Of a DNA stretch of 64,000 bases, positions 22,167 through 33,880 are shown piece by piece; within the stretch, counting starts at the first letter, position 1, and each line of letters begins with the position of its first letter. The position numbers were made by a program, and so were the translations under genes. The DNA comes from Paracamarosporium sp. OC-R06-R3 (lineage: Eukaryota > Ascomycota > Dothideomycetes > Pleosporales > Didymosphaeriaceae), in the NCBI GenBank assembly GCA_019828545.1, contig JACVRA010000244.1:21893-85892 (forward strand). Direction: 5' to 3'. A model generated the notes under the pieces. It saw only the letters and a program-made list of their open reading frames with translations. It had not been told where the DNA came from and searched no databases.

Positions 22167-22909
22167 CTTGGTGAGTTTTTTTTTGGCGGAAATGGAAGAT
22201 CCGCGCGTGAGGGAGTGATGTGAAAGGAGAATCCAGGCGCGGGATTCAGGTGAGGGGTTAGTGACACAACATGTCAAGCCCACGACATGTCACCGGGATT
22301 CGCTCCTGTCCTTGACCGCCCATTTTTGTCGCAAGGTATTCTTAAGCTTGTACCTGAAAGCATACCCACACTAGTTCTAGATGAGTGGGTGTTGGGCCAT
22401 GTTATATGGTTCTAGTCAGTCAACGGTCGTTATCTCCCTTAGGGGTCATTGCAAATATACGCGACCTTAGTGACGAAGATGCATGTACCTTGTCGCCCGC
22501 CGTGACCTTCAATCAGCCCCTGACATGATCTTTTCCATCATTAATACTACACGTCTCACCGGAAGAAAACCTCAGTTTGTGCAAAGATACCTTTGCTGAC
22601 ATAGGCCTGTTTTCGTACGCTGTAATGGCACGACGCCTTGCAAGACGACACGAGGCCTTGTTCGGCATGCCTTAGCATTAATCACACATGCGTTTTGGAC
22701 ATAGTTCTAAACGATGTTGAATTGCACATGTTCTTCACAGAACGGTAGCAGCTGTGATGCTTTTGGGAAAAGTACATGTCGGCGTTTCTGTGCGCAAACC
22801 TCCGACCAGCCTGATGCCAAGAGATATTTTCTGCGGACCTCCGTGCTACACCACGACATCGCAGCGCAGCCCTCACCACGCGCCATTGCATCGTGTGCTC
22901 CAATCCAGC
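22167..22909. other. Divergent promoter region (MYND/DUF4470 and bL28m)
   Basis: Separates two divergent genes. The frame of the ribosomal protein gene stays open upstream to 22757, so its ATG could lie further 5' than annotated. No other gene is seen. Confidence 0.5.
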
Positions 22910-24319
22910 ATGCCCCCCCGCTGTCTAGCCCTCTCAGGCACCCTCGCAAAGCCCCCCACCCTCGCTCGGAGTTGCCCATCGTCCACGCGCACCTTCAGTG
23001 GCACCTCGTCCGTTCTCTCCAAGAACCCGCTCGCACGGAAGAGGGGCGGCGACCTCGGATCGCATCTTCCCAAATATATCATTCCAAGCAATGTGAAGAT
23101 ACCAGAGTACCCATACGGTCCCTCGCAGCTGTTCAAGCAGGCAGACAGGGGTTTGTACGGAGGCAAGACGATCCATTTCGGAAACAACGTCTCGCGGAAG
23201 ACGGAGACAAAGACGCGGCGGTACTGGAAACCCAATGTGCTGAACAAGAGCCTGTACTCTGTCGCATTGAAGAAGAAGATAAAGTTGCGGGTGACGTCTA
23301 ATGTGATCAAGACGATCGACGGTGAGGGCGGGCTGGACGAGTACCTGCTCAAGCAGAGCGAGAACCGCATCAAGGAGCTGGGCCCACTGGGTTGGGCGCT
23401 GCGATGGACGCTTCTGCAGAGGCCGTCGGTCATCCAGCGGATGCGCGACGATGCCGCGGCGCTGGGAGTCCCGCAGGAAGAGATTGACGCACAATGGCCC
23501 GAGCCGCCCATGGTCCCCGCCGAAGCGCTCGAACGCGCCGAAGACGCCGCCATCGAAGCGCTTGCGAACTCGGAAGAAGGCGTTGCAGCGTGGGCCCAGG
23601 AGGAGAAGGCTGAGAAAGCGCTCCGACGCACGAAGATGCAGATCGAAGCCGAGGCTGCCCGGACCTACGGAAAATCATATCTCATCGGGAACCGATACAT
23701 CAAGCGCGGAATGGTGGACACCGTAGAGCAGGGCATCAAGCTTGCTTTCCTGCGAGAAGAGTCACGAGCAGAGTCGCGCGCGCGCAACCTGGCTCAATTC
23801 AAGGCCAGGCTCGAGGCCAAGTCCGGCAAGAAGTTCAAGAACGACAAGGAACTCCAGCACGCAATCGAGCAATATCGCAAGGATATCAAGAACAACATCG
23901 CAGCTGTGGGAAGCTACCAGGAATACAGGAACAAGATGAACCCCGAGGCGGCGTTGCGATACGCAGCAGCGGTCGAAGAAACAGGCAGCGAGGAGGCGCT
24001 CAAGGCGAAGCAGAAGGCTGCAGCCCTGGCAGAGATCGAAGATGCGGAGAGCGCGCTTTCCAGCGAGACGACACCAGAGGAGGAGCGTCTGCGCATCCAA
24101 ACGGCTTTCTTCAAGGCGCAGCAGATCATTGACGCTGGCTCGAAGCCGGCTTACATCGCAGAGGCCTTGGCCAGATGGGAAGAGAGCAACGCAGACCAGT
24201 GGCCGTTGAACGGTGTGTCTCGGGACGAGGGCTTGGGTGAGTCCTGGGAGGAAAGCGGTGATGCGCAGGGATGGGACGCGTTGGCGAAGGCCAGTGCGAA
24301 TGACCGACCACGGTTGTAG
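22910..24319 (+). CDS. Mitochondrial large-subunit ribosomal protein bL28m
   Basis: Single exon, 469 residues from the chosen start. The N-terminus (MPPRCLALSGTLAKPPTLAR) is basic, Ser/Ala-rich and free of acidic residues, as expected of a mitochondrial targeting peptide. The bL28 core is YGGKTIHFGNNVSRKTETKT followed by WKPNVLNKSLYSVALKKKIK and VTSNVIKTIDGEGGLDEYLL. The long C-terminal extension (about 280 residues) is helical, rich in Ala, Glu, Lys and Arg, with predicted coiled coil, typical of fungal mitoribosomal bL28m. It is a structural component of the mitochondrial 54S subunit. An upstream in-frame ATG at 22757 would add 51 residues but disrupt a targeting-peptide start. Confidence 0.88.
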   Translation: MPPRCLALSGTLAKPPTLARSCPSSTRTFSGTSSVLSKNPLARKRGGDLGSHLPKYIIPSNVKIPEYPYGPSQLFKQADRGLYGGKTIHFGNNVSRKTETKTRRYWKPNVLNKSLYSVALKKKIKLRVTSNVIKTIDGEGGLDEYLLKQSENRIKELGPLGWALRWTLLQRPSVIQRMRDDAAALGVPQEEIDAQWPEPPMVPAEALERAEDAAIEALANSEEGVAAWAQEEKAEKALRRTKMQIEAEAARTYGKSYLIGNRYIKRGMVDTVEQGIKLAFLREESRAESRARNLAQFKARLEAKSGKKFKNDKELQHAIEQYRKDIKNNIAAVGSYQEYRNKMNPEAALRYAAAVEETGSEEALKAKQKAAALAEIEDAESALSSETTPEEERLRIQTAFFKAQQIIDAGSKPAYIAEALARWEESNADQWPLNGVSRDEGLGESWEESGDAQGWDALAKASANDRPRL

Positions 24320-24508
24320 TCTTGTCGTGGGTGATTTTGTAATCTAGTGTGTACATTTCGTGTAACAATAGCGAGTCGCGAAGCGCAGGATGGCGCGTGA
24401 ATAGATATCTATATATTGTGTACATGGAATGGAAGGACGTTTAGGAAGGGATTGTTCTTGTGAAGTACGCGGTCGTTTCGCTGAACCAGCACAAATCTGC
24501 AGCGCAAT

Positions 24509-26538
24509 CTAAACGATTGTGAATTTCCCTTTGTCATCTGTTTCGAATATGTGTTCATCCACAATAAATGCGACCCCTATACGTTGATAAACTTGCGCAG
24601 CAACACGTGACTCTTGGACAAGCAAAGCCAGAAAAACCAGCTTGTCACCCTGCGCGAGAGAACGATCAACCTCCTGCATGAGGAGCAAGCTTGTGCAGAA
24701 ACAGTCTTCATCATCCAGCTCTCTGTGATCGTCTAGGATTGCGAAACCCACTATACTCCGCGAGTCAGCGTCCAGAAGGTGGTGAGCGATCGGGTTGATG
24801 AACAGGTGTGGTAATATTGAGATAGAGGAAGGGCCTCCATATCCAGAGTATATCGGCAATTGCGTTATTTCTCGCAAGCTGAGGCCTACCGGACTGATGA
24901 GGCACTTCCTTGCCTTGGCGTTGAGTACCAATGTTGATGCATCCTGAATCTCAGTCTTGCAATGCACAGTGATTTTATCCCAATATAATCTCTTGGGAAC
25001 CATTGTGACGCAAGGGCCCAGCGTCGACGCCCAAGACCATGTAGGAAAGGTTTCTAACTCAGGTGGTCTTGCTGTTCCTCTCCCTGCCCAGAATAGTTGC
25101 TGGGGTAAATCGTCAGACCAGACACCATTCACATAACGATCGTTCCGTGAGCGTCCCATTATGCGAGCCAACCCTTCTACAGCGACAAGCTTGTCCGTTA
25201 AGTTCGTGAGGTCCCGTCCAGTGAATCCTTCAATAACATCGTCCCAATCTTGTGCTGGTGTTCCTTGAGCAACATAACCATCTTCACGTATTGCATTGTC
25301 GCCTAGTGTATGGCAAGACCACCACATGCCCATACTGGTGAAGTGAACGATACGGCGTGCTAGGGCCCATTCTTGGAGGACCCAAGCTCTTTCCCCCAAT
25401 GGCTCGAACAACAGCCCCATTGAATTATCGCTATACTTCCTCATGCTCAACTGTACAAATCCATCTGGGGTTCTGCCGTCCCTCACGTACGGGATGTCGA
25501 TGGATGGTTCGGGAGGTATTCGCGGAAGGAAACAACCCTCGCTCGAATCGCGTGCCCCCGTAGCTGCAATGACAAGGTCAGCGTTGTTGTAAAGCTCACC
25601 CATACGCGGGGCTTCCTTCGACCAATCATCTATATCATCTTGGACGATACACAAACTATCGATCCAGAGATATCGAAGTTTAACAGAGCGGGTTATGGTT
25701 ACAGCGTCCTGAAAGGTCTTGGGTAGCTGCGAGAGGTGGATCCCAGCGAAATGTTGATGCAACGTGGCCTTTGTAGTGCAAAGTGGGCGCTTTGTGGGAG
25801 GACCCCAACAATGACTAAGTGCTGCATAGTCGTCTCTGATCCCCTGTGATTCCACGAGACGTACATTCAATTGGTCCGATTCAGACTGAAGATCCAGTAT
25901 GCGGGTAGGTAACTCAGGCTTGCTAGGTCTCTGAGTTCCGGGATCCATTTCGCGAACGCACCTCTCATGATTAGAAACACATTCATTATACCAGCCGCCA
26001 AGTACAGAGAGTGCATCGGATGTCGGTGAGTTGAGGAGTGGATTTGTGCCGAACACGTCACCAGAAGCAGCTGCGGCACTTCCTGGTGATGTTCTATTAG
26101 ATCTTGGATATGAAGATATAGCATTCCCGTACCTTTGCGAGCCGTCAACGAAAACGCAACAGAAAATGGCGGCATATGATAGCCTAGATAATGAGGTAAA
26201 GCTACCTGCATCTGCCATATCTGTAGACCTGTATTCTTTGATGCGGGGCGAAAAGCATTCCCGCCTTTTGTCTCAATGTCCAAGCTCGATGAGCGCGTCG
26301 ACCATGTCGCGAATATATTCTGTGCGTCTTCCTCGCTTGGAAGGCCTTTCTTGATAAAAGCGCATAACTTACAATGTCTTTCAATCCGGAAAACCTGGTT
26401 ATAATCGCTCAGAAAGGGAATTCTCTGCAGGAGATAATCGGGGAAGACATCCGTGGAGTAAGGGAATATTGCAGCCCGGTAACGAGACCTCGAAAATAAA
26501 GTATCTACAATGTTTTGACATGTCTCACAAAACTCCAT
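24509..26538 (-). pseudogene. HET-domain (heterokaryon incompatibility) gene with a frameshift
   Basis: The first part (ATG at 26538, MEFCETCQNIVDTLF...CKLCAFIKKGL...IWQMQVAL) reads in one frame to about 26155. The rest reads in another frame to the stop at 24509. The frames meet at a run of four T (26151-26154 on the + strand as AAAA), where VAF should continue as VDGSQRYG; loss of one base there explains the shift, and no splice pair of suitable phase was found. The HET domain is complete: DDYAALSHCWG, LPKTFQDAVTITR, YLWIDSLCIVQDDIDDW, ELYNNADLVIAATGA. A second conserved block is ERAWVLQEWALARRIVHF. HET proteins trigger cell death on fusion of genetically different hyphae. The defect may be a null allele, a pseudogene or a sequencing error. 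It is divergent from the SDR gene with only 176 bases between starts. Confidence 0.8.
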
Positions 26539-26714
26539 GTTAGCGGCGGGCCCTAACAGAGTAGAGTCGGTATGGGCGAACTAATGTTGGATTTTCTCGG
26601 GCTTGTAGATAACGTCATACCTACATGTGCTTACACATCACTATGCAGACCTACCTCACCACAACGCCCACTTGCGTTCCTGAACTACCCAAAACCCTAT
26701 TGCACATAGCAAAC

Positions 26715-27455
26715 ATGCCTCTCGCAGTAGTCACAGGCGCAAATTCTGGCATCGGCCATGCCTTCGCTAGAATCCTCATCGACGAGGTACTGCATCCCTA
26801 TTACCATCAGACGTAGTTTCTACGATGCTTACAAATTAATCAGGGCTACACGGTCATCGCAGCAGACATCACCACTACCGGCCCTATCAAAGATTTAGGA
26901 TGCGAAACGCATCAACTGGACGTGGCATCTCCGTCCTCGATATCGACATTCAAGGCCGCTGTAGGGCGCCGCCCCATCGACCTCCTGCTCAACATTGCGG
27001 GTGTCATGTCGCCCAAAGATAGCCTCGAGACCGTGACGTTGCAGAGTCTAGAGAAGGTCTTCGCGGTCAACACGTATGGACCGCTGTTGCTAACACAGGC
27101 GCTACTGCCGTATATTTTGTTGGCGAAGGAGCCGAAGGTGGCTGTTATGAGTAGTAGGATGGGGAGTATTAGTGATAATGGGTCGGTTGGGCAGTATGCG
27201 TATCGCGCATCCAAATCCGCGGTGAATGCCATCTTTAAGAGCTTGGCTGTGGATTTGAAAGAGAAAAGCGTGACGGTGGTATTATTGCACCCGGGGATCG
27301 TGAAGACAAACATGACTGCGGAACTAGGCGATTTAGGGGGCCAAGCCGTGGGGCCGGACGAAGCTGCGAAGGACCTGTGGAATGTTTTGAAAGGGAAGAG
27401 CTTGGATGATAGTGGGAGGTGGTGGCATAGGAATGGTGAAGAGCTACCATGGTAA
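26715..27455 (+). CDS. Short-chain dehydrogenase/reductase (SDR)
   Basis: Two exons around a 57-base intron (26787-26843) give 227 residues. The Rossmann motif is AVVTGANSGIGHAFAR at the N-terminus. The NAG-like motif reads NIAGVMS. The catalytic Ser lies in VMSSRMGSISDN and the catalytic Tyr and Lys in YAYRASKSA. The C-terminal part carries HPGIVKTNM. It is a classical-type NAD(P)(H) oxidoreductase; the substrate cannot be told. The start at MPLAVVTGANSG is preferred because the dinucleotide-binding strand begins at once, as is usual in this subfamily. Intact, although its divergent neighbour is not. Confidence 0.87.
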
Positions 27456-29437
27456 CTGGATTCGTGGATGGGCGAAAGACAATATGCGTCGTTCCAGTTT
27501 CAGCATTCAGCTCGGCAAAGGATAAGTGGAAGAAAGCATTCAAGGAGTGTTTCTTAGGGGACTGGTGAATCTTCTTTATGTTCTCGTAAACACCTAAAAA
27601 CTGGTGAAACGACTAACTCCGCTTGGTGATGAGGCCCTCTTGTGTGATAACGCAAGTGTGTGGCCACTGAGTATTGCTGAAAGCTCCAGAGCAGATTCGA
27701 TCTCCATAACATCACGAGAGATATCCAAGCACAATAAATTGAGGAAAAGTCTGAAACCTTCCTCCGTTCCGAAGGAAGGTATCTCATTACCGATGTCAGC
27801 GAGCCCAGAGAGATTGTGATTTCGTGTCTTCGCGAGGAGTAACACATAATTGCAAGCTACGAGCCAGGAACAAAGGAGAAGGTCAAGGAACAGGTTGTTA
27901 GTACATAAAAACACAAGATCACTCAGTTGCAGTACATTGCAGCGCAGCAGCTCAGCAGTCTGTAGAAGACCTCCGACACCAGCTCCCACAATGATACAAA
28001 ATTTGTAGGTCTCCTCGGTATTTCGCATGGCCAGAACCATTATGTCAAGTGTTGTGAAGCGGCCGAAAATAGACGTGAAAGTTTAAGCGAAGGTGGAAAG
28101 CGCTTTAGCAGCAGCCTAACTTCTCTCCTTTTCGTAAGCAGAGATGTTCTTAGATAGCTTACAAAGCTAACGACATGACGTTCGTCCGTAGAGGTGATCA
28201 GTCATCGAATCTGAACAACACGCGCGTAAGTGCTAACTGGGCTCAGGCAAAGCACAGGCATGTTAGCAGCTCACAGTGTTCCGTGATAATTTGGGATGGA
28301 CAGGCCATGCTCTTCATGGATCTCGGCGATTTGAGTTGCCGGTGCGGCATACTTTTGTAAGCTTGCTGCATTTTAGATCTATATACGCAACAACCCCTGT
28401 GAGGCCAATCATTGGCTCCCTGCTTATCAAGCACACGATTTACGTTTTCATATACTTTAATGTGCGGATGCCAAAAAGCAGCCAAGATACTACAGGGTAC
28501 TTAGAAAAGATAAAGATGGGCCCACCTGGATAACGTCACGCATTCAACCTCAATTGAGGAAGGGGAAGAACGGAGCGGTTTATTCTCCGTGAGCAGCCTA
28601 CTACAAGACCTGCCCATCTACCCAAAGCCGTGGTTTAATTTCAGATATCTGATATGGATACAGAAGATACTTCGGCGAGATAGATTTAGACCGGTTCGAA
28701 GTTCTTGATAGTCCTTTACGAGCTACTTTTTCATCCCGGAATTTGTTAAGTACAAATTCAGCTAGACCTTGCTATGCGATGTCTCAATAAATACATTCTC
28801 GATTTTGCAATGCTTAGTCACCTTAGAAATCTTGGTGACTCGGTATGCACCTCGACTTTATGTGCCGAGGTGATCCTTGCGATATTTCTTCACATTGGGA
28901 ATACTGGTTGGCATGATTCAAGACTAAAGCAAGTTCACGGCGTGCGCGGAATATGTACAGATTAGAGTAAAAACAATACACAATGTAGGGAGTGCTGGCC
29001 GTATAGAGCCTACTGCAGCGGCTAGCCACTCTCTTGTCTTGAGTTTTCCTCGCTGCCTTCATTCTACCCGAGAATAGGCATGGGCAGCCACTACTAGATT
29101 ACGCTTCGTGGTACGGAAATGCCGATAGTGCCGAGATCGGCACGATCTAGATACACTTGCCTTCCTGCTTAGTCGTGGCCTATCGCGCTGCGTTTGACTG
29201 TCTAGGTGCAGCTAAGTGCTCGCTTACCAATCTCTGGAGGAATATTCTTTAGCATAATCCCTACACTAAGCAGCTCATCTGCTAGCAATATAAAGTGAAG
29301 CGGGATCCTTCATCTCGCCGACGGTCCTGCAACCCAGACTCACATCAGTGACGTATTTTGTATCACGCTGACCAGCATTAGCTCATATAGGGACTTCACT
29401 CCTTCTCGTTGACTAGGTTTCCGTCCTTGCGATCAAC
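27456..29437. other. Two-kilobase region without a supported gene
   Basis: The longest frame is on the minus strand at 27594-28040 (148 codons, hydrophobic, begins MVLAMRNTEETYKFCIIVG). It contains a GAGVGG string but no convincing Rossmann fold or homologue I can recall, and a frame of 71 codons lies opposite it. I treat both as probably non-coding. Nothing else stands out. Confidence 0.45.
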
Positions 29438-30616
29438 ATGAAAGCGCTGGTACTGAACGCCGAGACTCACACTGCGAGTGTGGGGAATGTCACGCCTCCA
29501 ACAGTTGGACCCAACGAGCTTCTTGTACACGTCCAAGTCATATCACTAAATCCTATCGACCCTCTCTATGTCAACAATCCCCTCGGCAGCACAGGTCGCA
29601 TCGTGGGGAGCGACTTTGCTGGATCTATTCTCAGAGTTGGGCCCAGCGTCCCCGAATCATCCGGACTTAAGGAGGGAGACCGTGTTGCTGGATTTTTGCA
29701 GGGCGCATGCAGCGTGAACGAACGACCCGGTGCATTCGCGGAGCTGATAGCAATTCCTTGGGATCTTGTGTGGAGGGTACCACCGGAAACGTCGAATGAC
29801 GATGCAGCAGGCGTAAGTCTCGTTGCGCTTACTGCTGCTCAAGCGATCTGGTACCGGCTGGGGTTAGAAACCCCATTCGCGTACAATCGACAAGACGCAC
29901 TAGAGGAAAACCCGGAATGGAAATACAAAGAAGAACCTTTAAAAAACTCCGCGGTCATCAACGTTTTCATCTATGGTGCTTCGACTTCTGTTGCTCTTTA
30001 TGCGGCGCAAATGATCCGTTTGAGCGCAAAAGTGAGCGGAAGACGAGTCAAACTGTTTGGCGCAGCCGGCAAGGCACGGTGGGATTTTCTTAAGAGCGAA
30101 CCTTACAGCTACGATCACTTAGTAGATTATCGAGACCATGCCTGGCCAGAGCAGATCAAAGTCCTCGCAGGTGCATCAGGGATGCATATTGTGTACGATT
30201 GCATTTCAGAGGGTACTTCAGTCCATTTGGCTGCCTCAACACTCGGAAAAGATGGACAAATGGCTATTGTGCGATCAAGAGAAGGAGGCGCATGGGAAAC
30301 AAAAAACCTATCTATCAACCCCATGTATGGCGCGGTGTGGGAGGCCCTGGGAGAAGAAGTGCAATATCAAGGATTTACCGTAAAGAAGTCAACAGCAGCT
30401 CGAAAGTTCGCAGTCGAGTTTTACAAATGGCTCACTGTTACTATAGGGCGCGATTTGATTACCAATCCTATTCGGTTGATGCCTGGCGGGCTTGAACAAG
30501 TAGTGGATCAAGGGTTTCAATTGCTAGGATCTGGAAGCATGCAAGATAGGAATCTTGATAGAACAGAGGCTCATATGCAACCTGTTAGTGCGGAAAAGAT
30601 TATCTATAGAATATAG
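29438..30616 (+). CDS. Zinc-type medium-chain dehydrogenase/reductase, trans-enoyl-reductase-like
   Basis: Intronless, 392 residues. The GroES-like N-terminal half contains NELLVHVQVISLNPIDPLYV, GSDFAGSILRVG and GDRVAGF. The Rossmann half includes VINVFIYGASTSVALYAAQM and a region typical of the enoyl-reductase-like branch with IVYDCISEGTS. No catalytic-zinc Cys/His set is present, as in quinone-reductase and LovC-type enzymes. These use NADPH to reduce enoyl or quinone substrates, and some act in trans with polyketide synthases. No polyketide synthase is in the window, so a link to one is inference only. The start ATG agrees with the family's first strand (MKALVL). Confidence 0.85.
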   Translation: MKALVLNAETHTASVGNVTPPTVGPNELLVHVQVISLNPIDPLYVNNPLGSTGRIVGSDFAGSILRVGPSVPESSGLKEGDRVAGFLQGACSVNERPGAFAELIAIPWDLVWRVPPETSNDDAAGVSLVALTAAQAIWYRLGLETPFAYNRQDALEENPEWKYKEEPLKNSAVINVFIYGASTSVALYAAQMIRLSAKVSGRRVKLFGAAGKARWDFLKSEPYSYDHLVDYRDHAWPEQIKVLAGASGMHIVYDCISEGTSVHLAASTLGKDGQMAIVRSREGGAWETKNLSINPMYGAVWEALGEEVQYQGFTVKKSTAARKFAVEFYKWLTVTIGRDLITNPIRLMPGGLEQVVDQGFQLLGSGSMQDRNLDRTEAHMQPVSAEKIIYRI

Positions 30617-32110
30617 TAGTTGTCAAGGGCTGATAGGACTCTACCGGTCCAAATAGAAGAGATATGACAATACAAACCATTCAAAGTAACAGTCAGATAG
30701 AATAAGGTCAATTCCGGAGGAGATACGAATCGTTAAGGAGATCCTACGCGATGCAAGGGCTCTATATACTCTAAAGCCCTAGACTGGCACGAACAGGTGG
30801 TAATAAGCGCTACCTGTACTTAAGAACGACCATCACGGTCCGTCTTCTGACAGTAGTTTATATTAAGATACTAGACGCCGGTATTCGTTGAACTTTGATA
30901 AGTCGTCAATCCACTGGTTTCTTGGACCTGCAATATCATGTAGACGTACATAAATGTCGTTGATGCTGCTACGTTGTTTAACGATTCCCGTGTTGCGCTG
31001 ATCTAGCGCCTTTAGTCCACGAGGCCCTACATATTCTAACCTATCATAGGAGCCAGCATGCGAGAATCAATTCAGGCGGTTCAACTGTTATACAGGAAGG
31101 GAATCCAACCGCAAGATATGAAGGGTTTCGCAGGCGGCAATGGTTATGGTGTAGTTTAGGCAATCGCAAAATACCCTAGAGCTACCTATCATGTGTTTAG
31201 TTGCACATACTAGATCAGCTAGTATTAAAATACCCAGGTGAGCTATTCTCACTAGCGATGTGAGCCAGCATGCTCTCCTGAGAAGGCAACATTACGTCTT
31301 AGCCAATACGTGGGCGAAGTCGCACAGCCCTTACACGGGGGCAGTATAGTAGGGAAGTGGCAAGGGAGTGTTATCAATGTTTTCGTGGTAGAGATTTCAC
31401 TCACGCCACGGCTGGCATATTTCATCTATTATAGTAAGAGGGTGTCAATGCTCATTATGGATCCTGGACGATCGCCGCTGGTTGTCTCTAACTTAGAGAA
31501 GACATGGCCTTTGCTATGATGCACCAATCTATCCATCAATGTACTCTACCAGTGCTTTCAGCACCAGGAAACATTCTCGTACAAGTATGGGCCTGTAGGA
31601 TAGGTGAAATCGGTGTCGTAGCAGTCATGGAAGTTACTCCTGGAGTCAAGGGGAATCCCGGCTCGCCTGTGCCATCGCGGCTGTTGGTCTCAGCACTTTT
31701 ATCTTTATAGGATAGTCCAGTAGAGCAAGGGTCGCTCTTGAACTAACGCTCAAAGAGAGCGATATCGTTACAGTTGATGACAATGATAACCAAGTTATAG
31801 TTAGAAAGGGCGTAATGCTGGCCATTCATGTGATACGTTTACTTTTTGCCACCGCAGATAGAAAAAGCTGAAGGAAGGACACCGGCAGCGAAGACGACGA
31901 AAAAGGTCTCCATCAGATATGAATTGAGGCAATCATTTACGAAGGGACAAAGAAGTCGCCGACCTGATATAAATAAATTAAACAGAATTTTACATCGTGA
32001 GTTGTTAGGCAAAAAGACTTTACCACTTAATAGAACTTTAGAATACTCATTGGGCCTGTAAAGACGTGAGATAGAGCTCTTTGTAATCGGTAGCTGCATT
32101 GGCTATCAAT
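30617..32110. other. Intergenic, probable decayed sequence
   Basis: About 1.5 kb with several short frames broken by stops in all phases. I cannot assign any part to a gene or transposon family. Confidence 0.4.
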
Positions 32111-33880
32111 TCATGCAGCTGTTCTCCCATACCACTCCTTCACCTCTTGGTATCTTGGGCGCAAGCCATAGCCAATGGGTATTGGGAAGGCAGCAAAGGA
32201 TCGCTTGAACGCTGTTCCCATAAGCATTTCCCCTTCCGACTCCTCCGAATTCCAATACTCTTGGAGTTTTTCCCCATGCACTGTCCCCCCGATCCCTTGC
32301 AGAAATTGATGTAAAGAAGGCTTGGGTCGCCATTCCCCAACACTCCACCAAATTTGCCGGAAGCTCAAATAGTCATTGCCTGAAGGTGTGTCCAAAGGTC
32401 GAGCCTCATTCGGTCTCGTGTATGCGATTCCCCATGCTCTACTTTCGATAGGCGCCCAGAGTACCGCAGCGCGCAATGCGTGTAGTTCCATTATAGCTTT
32501 AGCAAACGCGGTCAAGAAAGGCGTAATCACATGTTCGTTCGGCACAGTTCGAAAAGTATCACCTCGAATATCCAAATACCTGGGTGCATTATAGTTGCGC
32601 CACTCATCATGCCAGCGTATATCCTCCTCATTGTTGTCATCGGAAGGAGGTCGCATCGTGTCTGTGACCGCGTATCCTAGGTCACCTTTTCCTTCTCCAT
32701 TCGGCCCTTGGAAGTACCATGAGCCTGAGGGAGATCGCAGGTGGAACACAACGTTCAAGAACTCGAGATTGGGCCAGTACGCATTCTTTGAGGACTGAAC
32801 CCAGAAGAGCGTTTCATCGGCCATGACACGCAGATCAACACGTCGCATATTCGTTACCAGTGTCCTTAGGCTGGTACTAGACGGATCGTATTGAAGCGGG
32901 CCTGTAACGTCTGGTTGGCGTGTAAAATCTGGACCCCCACCTTCTTGTTCGGCTACGTGTTTCCGAAGCGGATTGAGGAAGTCGAGCTGCAAGTTCTTCA
33001 GTGATGCTGGTAAAGTGACTTCTTGCGCCGCCGTAGCGAAGTCTTTTCGTGTATCAGCGACGCATGCGTCATAGTCGCGCTCGAAATGCCATTTTGCCGT
33101 GTTCTCAGGCGATACTTTCTCTTCGCGAGTACCAATCTGGCAGCCTAGATATTCTAGGTTTGGACATCGGCTCGCTATATCCAACAGCACGCGCCAGTCA
33201 AGCCTCGCGTCATTACGGAAGTCGTCTGCACTGAAATTTACACTGTTGATATAGTCGCTATCGTGTGGATTACTCACGCTCAAGCTGCGTATGCAGGCAA
33301 GCTGTGGTAGATGTGAAGGGCGTAGAAGACGGACTCGCCAGGCGGAGCTTGCACGATGGTGACAAAAGTCTGCGTACACCCACTGCACTGGCGTGACAAT
33401 GCACAACTCAATCTGGCATTTAACTTCCCTGTGGCGAGACTCTACGGTCTTAAGCGTTCGAAACACCTGTTCGACTTGTTTTGTAAATAACTCGTCTTTT
33501 GCTATCAATTCTTGATGGCTTTCGCGGCAGGGAAAATTATCGGGGTCTTCTTCCATATACCTCAGTGGGTGGAAGGTGGTATGGACTTTGATGTAGCGCA
33601 GATATCGGAAACGGCGACCGTTATAGATATCTAGAAATTTGGTGAAAACGTCTTTCTCGTCTTGTCCCTTCAGCCGGTTAAGAACTCTAGGGGCTCGGTG
33701 GAAAGGTAATGCGATGGTGAACTCTCGAAATGCGCCGGAATGATACTCAGCACTGACTTGGAACGCGCGAGAGACAAACAAAATCCGCTTTAGTGTGTCC
33801 CTTCCGAGGAAAGAGCTGATCCGGTCGATGATCTCGAAAGGGAAGTCGTCCATGCTGTTCAAATAGAGCGACGGGGGCAT
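32111..33880 (-). CDS. F-box-like protein
   Basis: Single-exon gene of 589 residues from the ATG at 33880; an in-frame ATG at 33853 (MDDFPFEII) is an equally possible start. The N-terminus DDFPFEIIDRISSFLGRDTLKRILFVSRAFQ has the spacing of an F-box (LP-x-EI...I...L...L...L..VCR). The following 500 residues contain spaced Leu-rich segments such as LRYIKVHTTFH, IRSLSVSNPHD and LEYLGCQIG but no clear repeat. F-box proteins deliver substrates to SCF ubiquitin ligases through Skp1. The substrate cannot be inferred. Confidence 0.7.
   Translation of the reverse strand: MPPSLYLNSMDDFPFEIIDRISSFLGRDTLKRILFVSRAFQVSAEYHSGAFREFTIALPFHRAPRVLNRLKGQDEKDVFTKFLDIYNGRRFRYLRYIKVHTTFHPLRYMEEDPDNFPCRESHQELIAKDELFTKQVEQVFRTLKTVESRHREVKCQIELCIVTPVQWVYADFCHHRASSAWRVRLLRPSHLPQLACIRSLSVSNPHDSDYINSVNFSADDFRNDARLDWRVLLDIASRCPNLEYLGCQIGTREEKVSPENTAKWHFERDYDACVADTRKDFATAAQEVTLPASLKNLQLDFLNPLRKHVAEQEGGGPDFTRQPDVTGPLQYDPSSTSLRTLVTNMRRVDLRVMADETLFWVQSSKNAYWPNLEFLNVVFHLRSPSGSWYFQGPNGEGKGDLGYAVTDTMRPPSDDNNEEDIRWHDEWRNYNAPRYLDIRGDTFRTVPNEHVITPFLTAFAKAIMELHALRAAVLWAPIESRAWGIAYTRPNEARPLDTPSGNDYLSFRQIWWSVGEWRPKPSLHQFLQGIGGTVHGEKLQEYWNSEESEGEMLMGTAFKRSFAAFPIPIGYGLRPRYQEVKEWYGRTAA

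Noticed and set aside
22873..23631. Minus-strand open frame of 252 codons opposite bL28m
   Set aside because: Antisense shadow of a GC-biased gene with clear family motifs on the other strand.
27594..28040. 148-codon minus-strand open frame with a GAGVGG string
   Set aside because: No second Rossmann element, an unusual hydrophobic run, an open frame on the opposite strand, and no family recognised. Probably chance.
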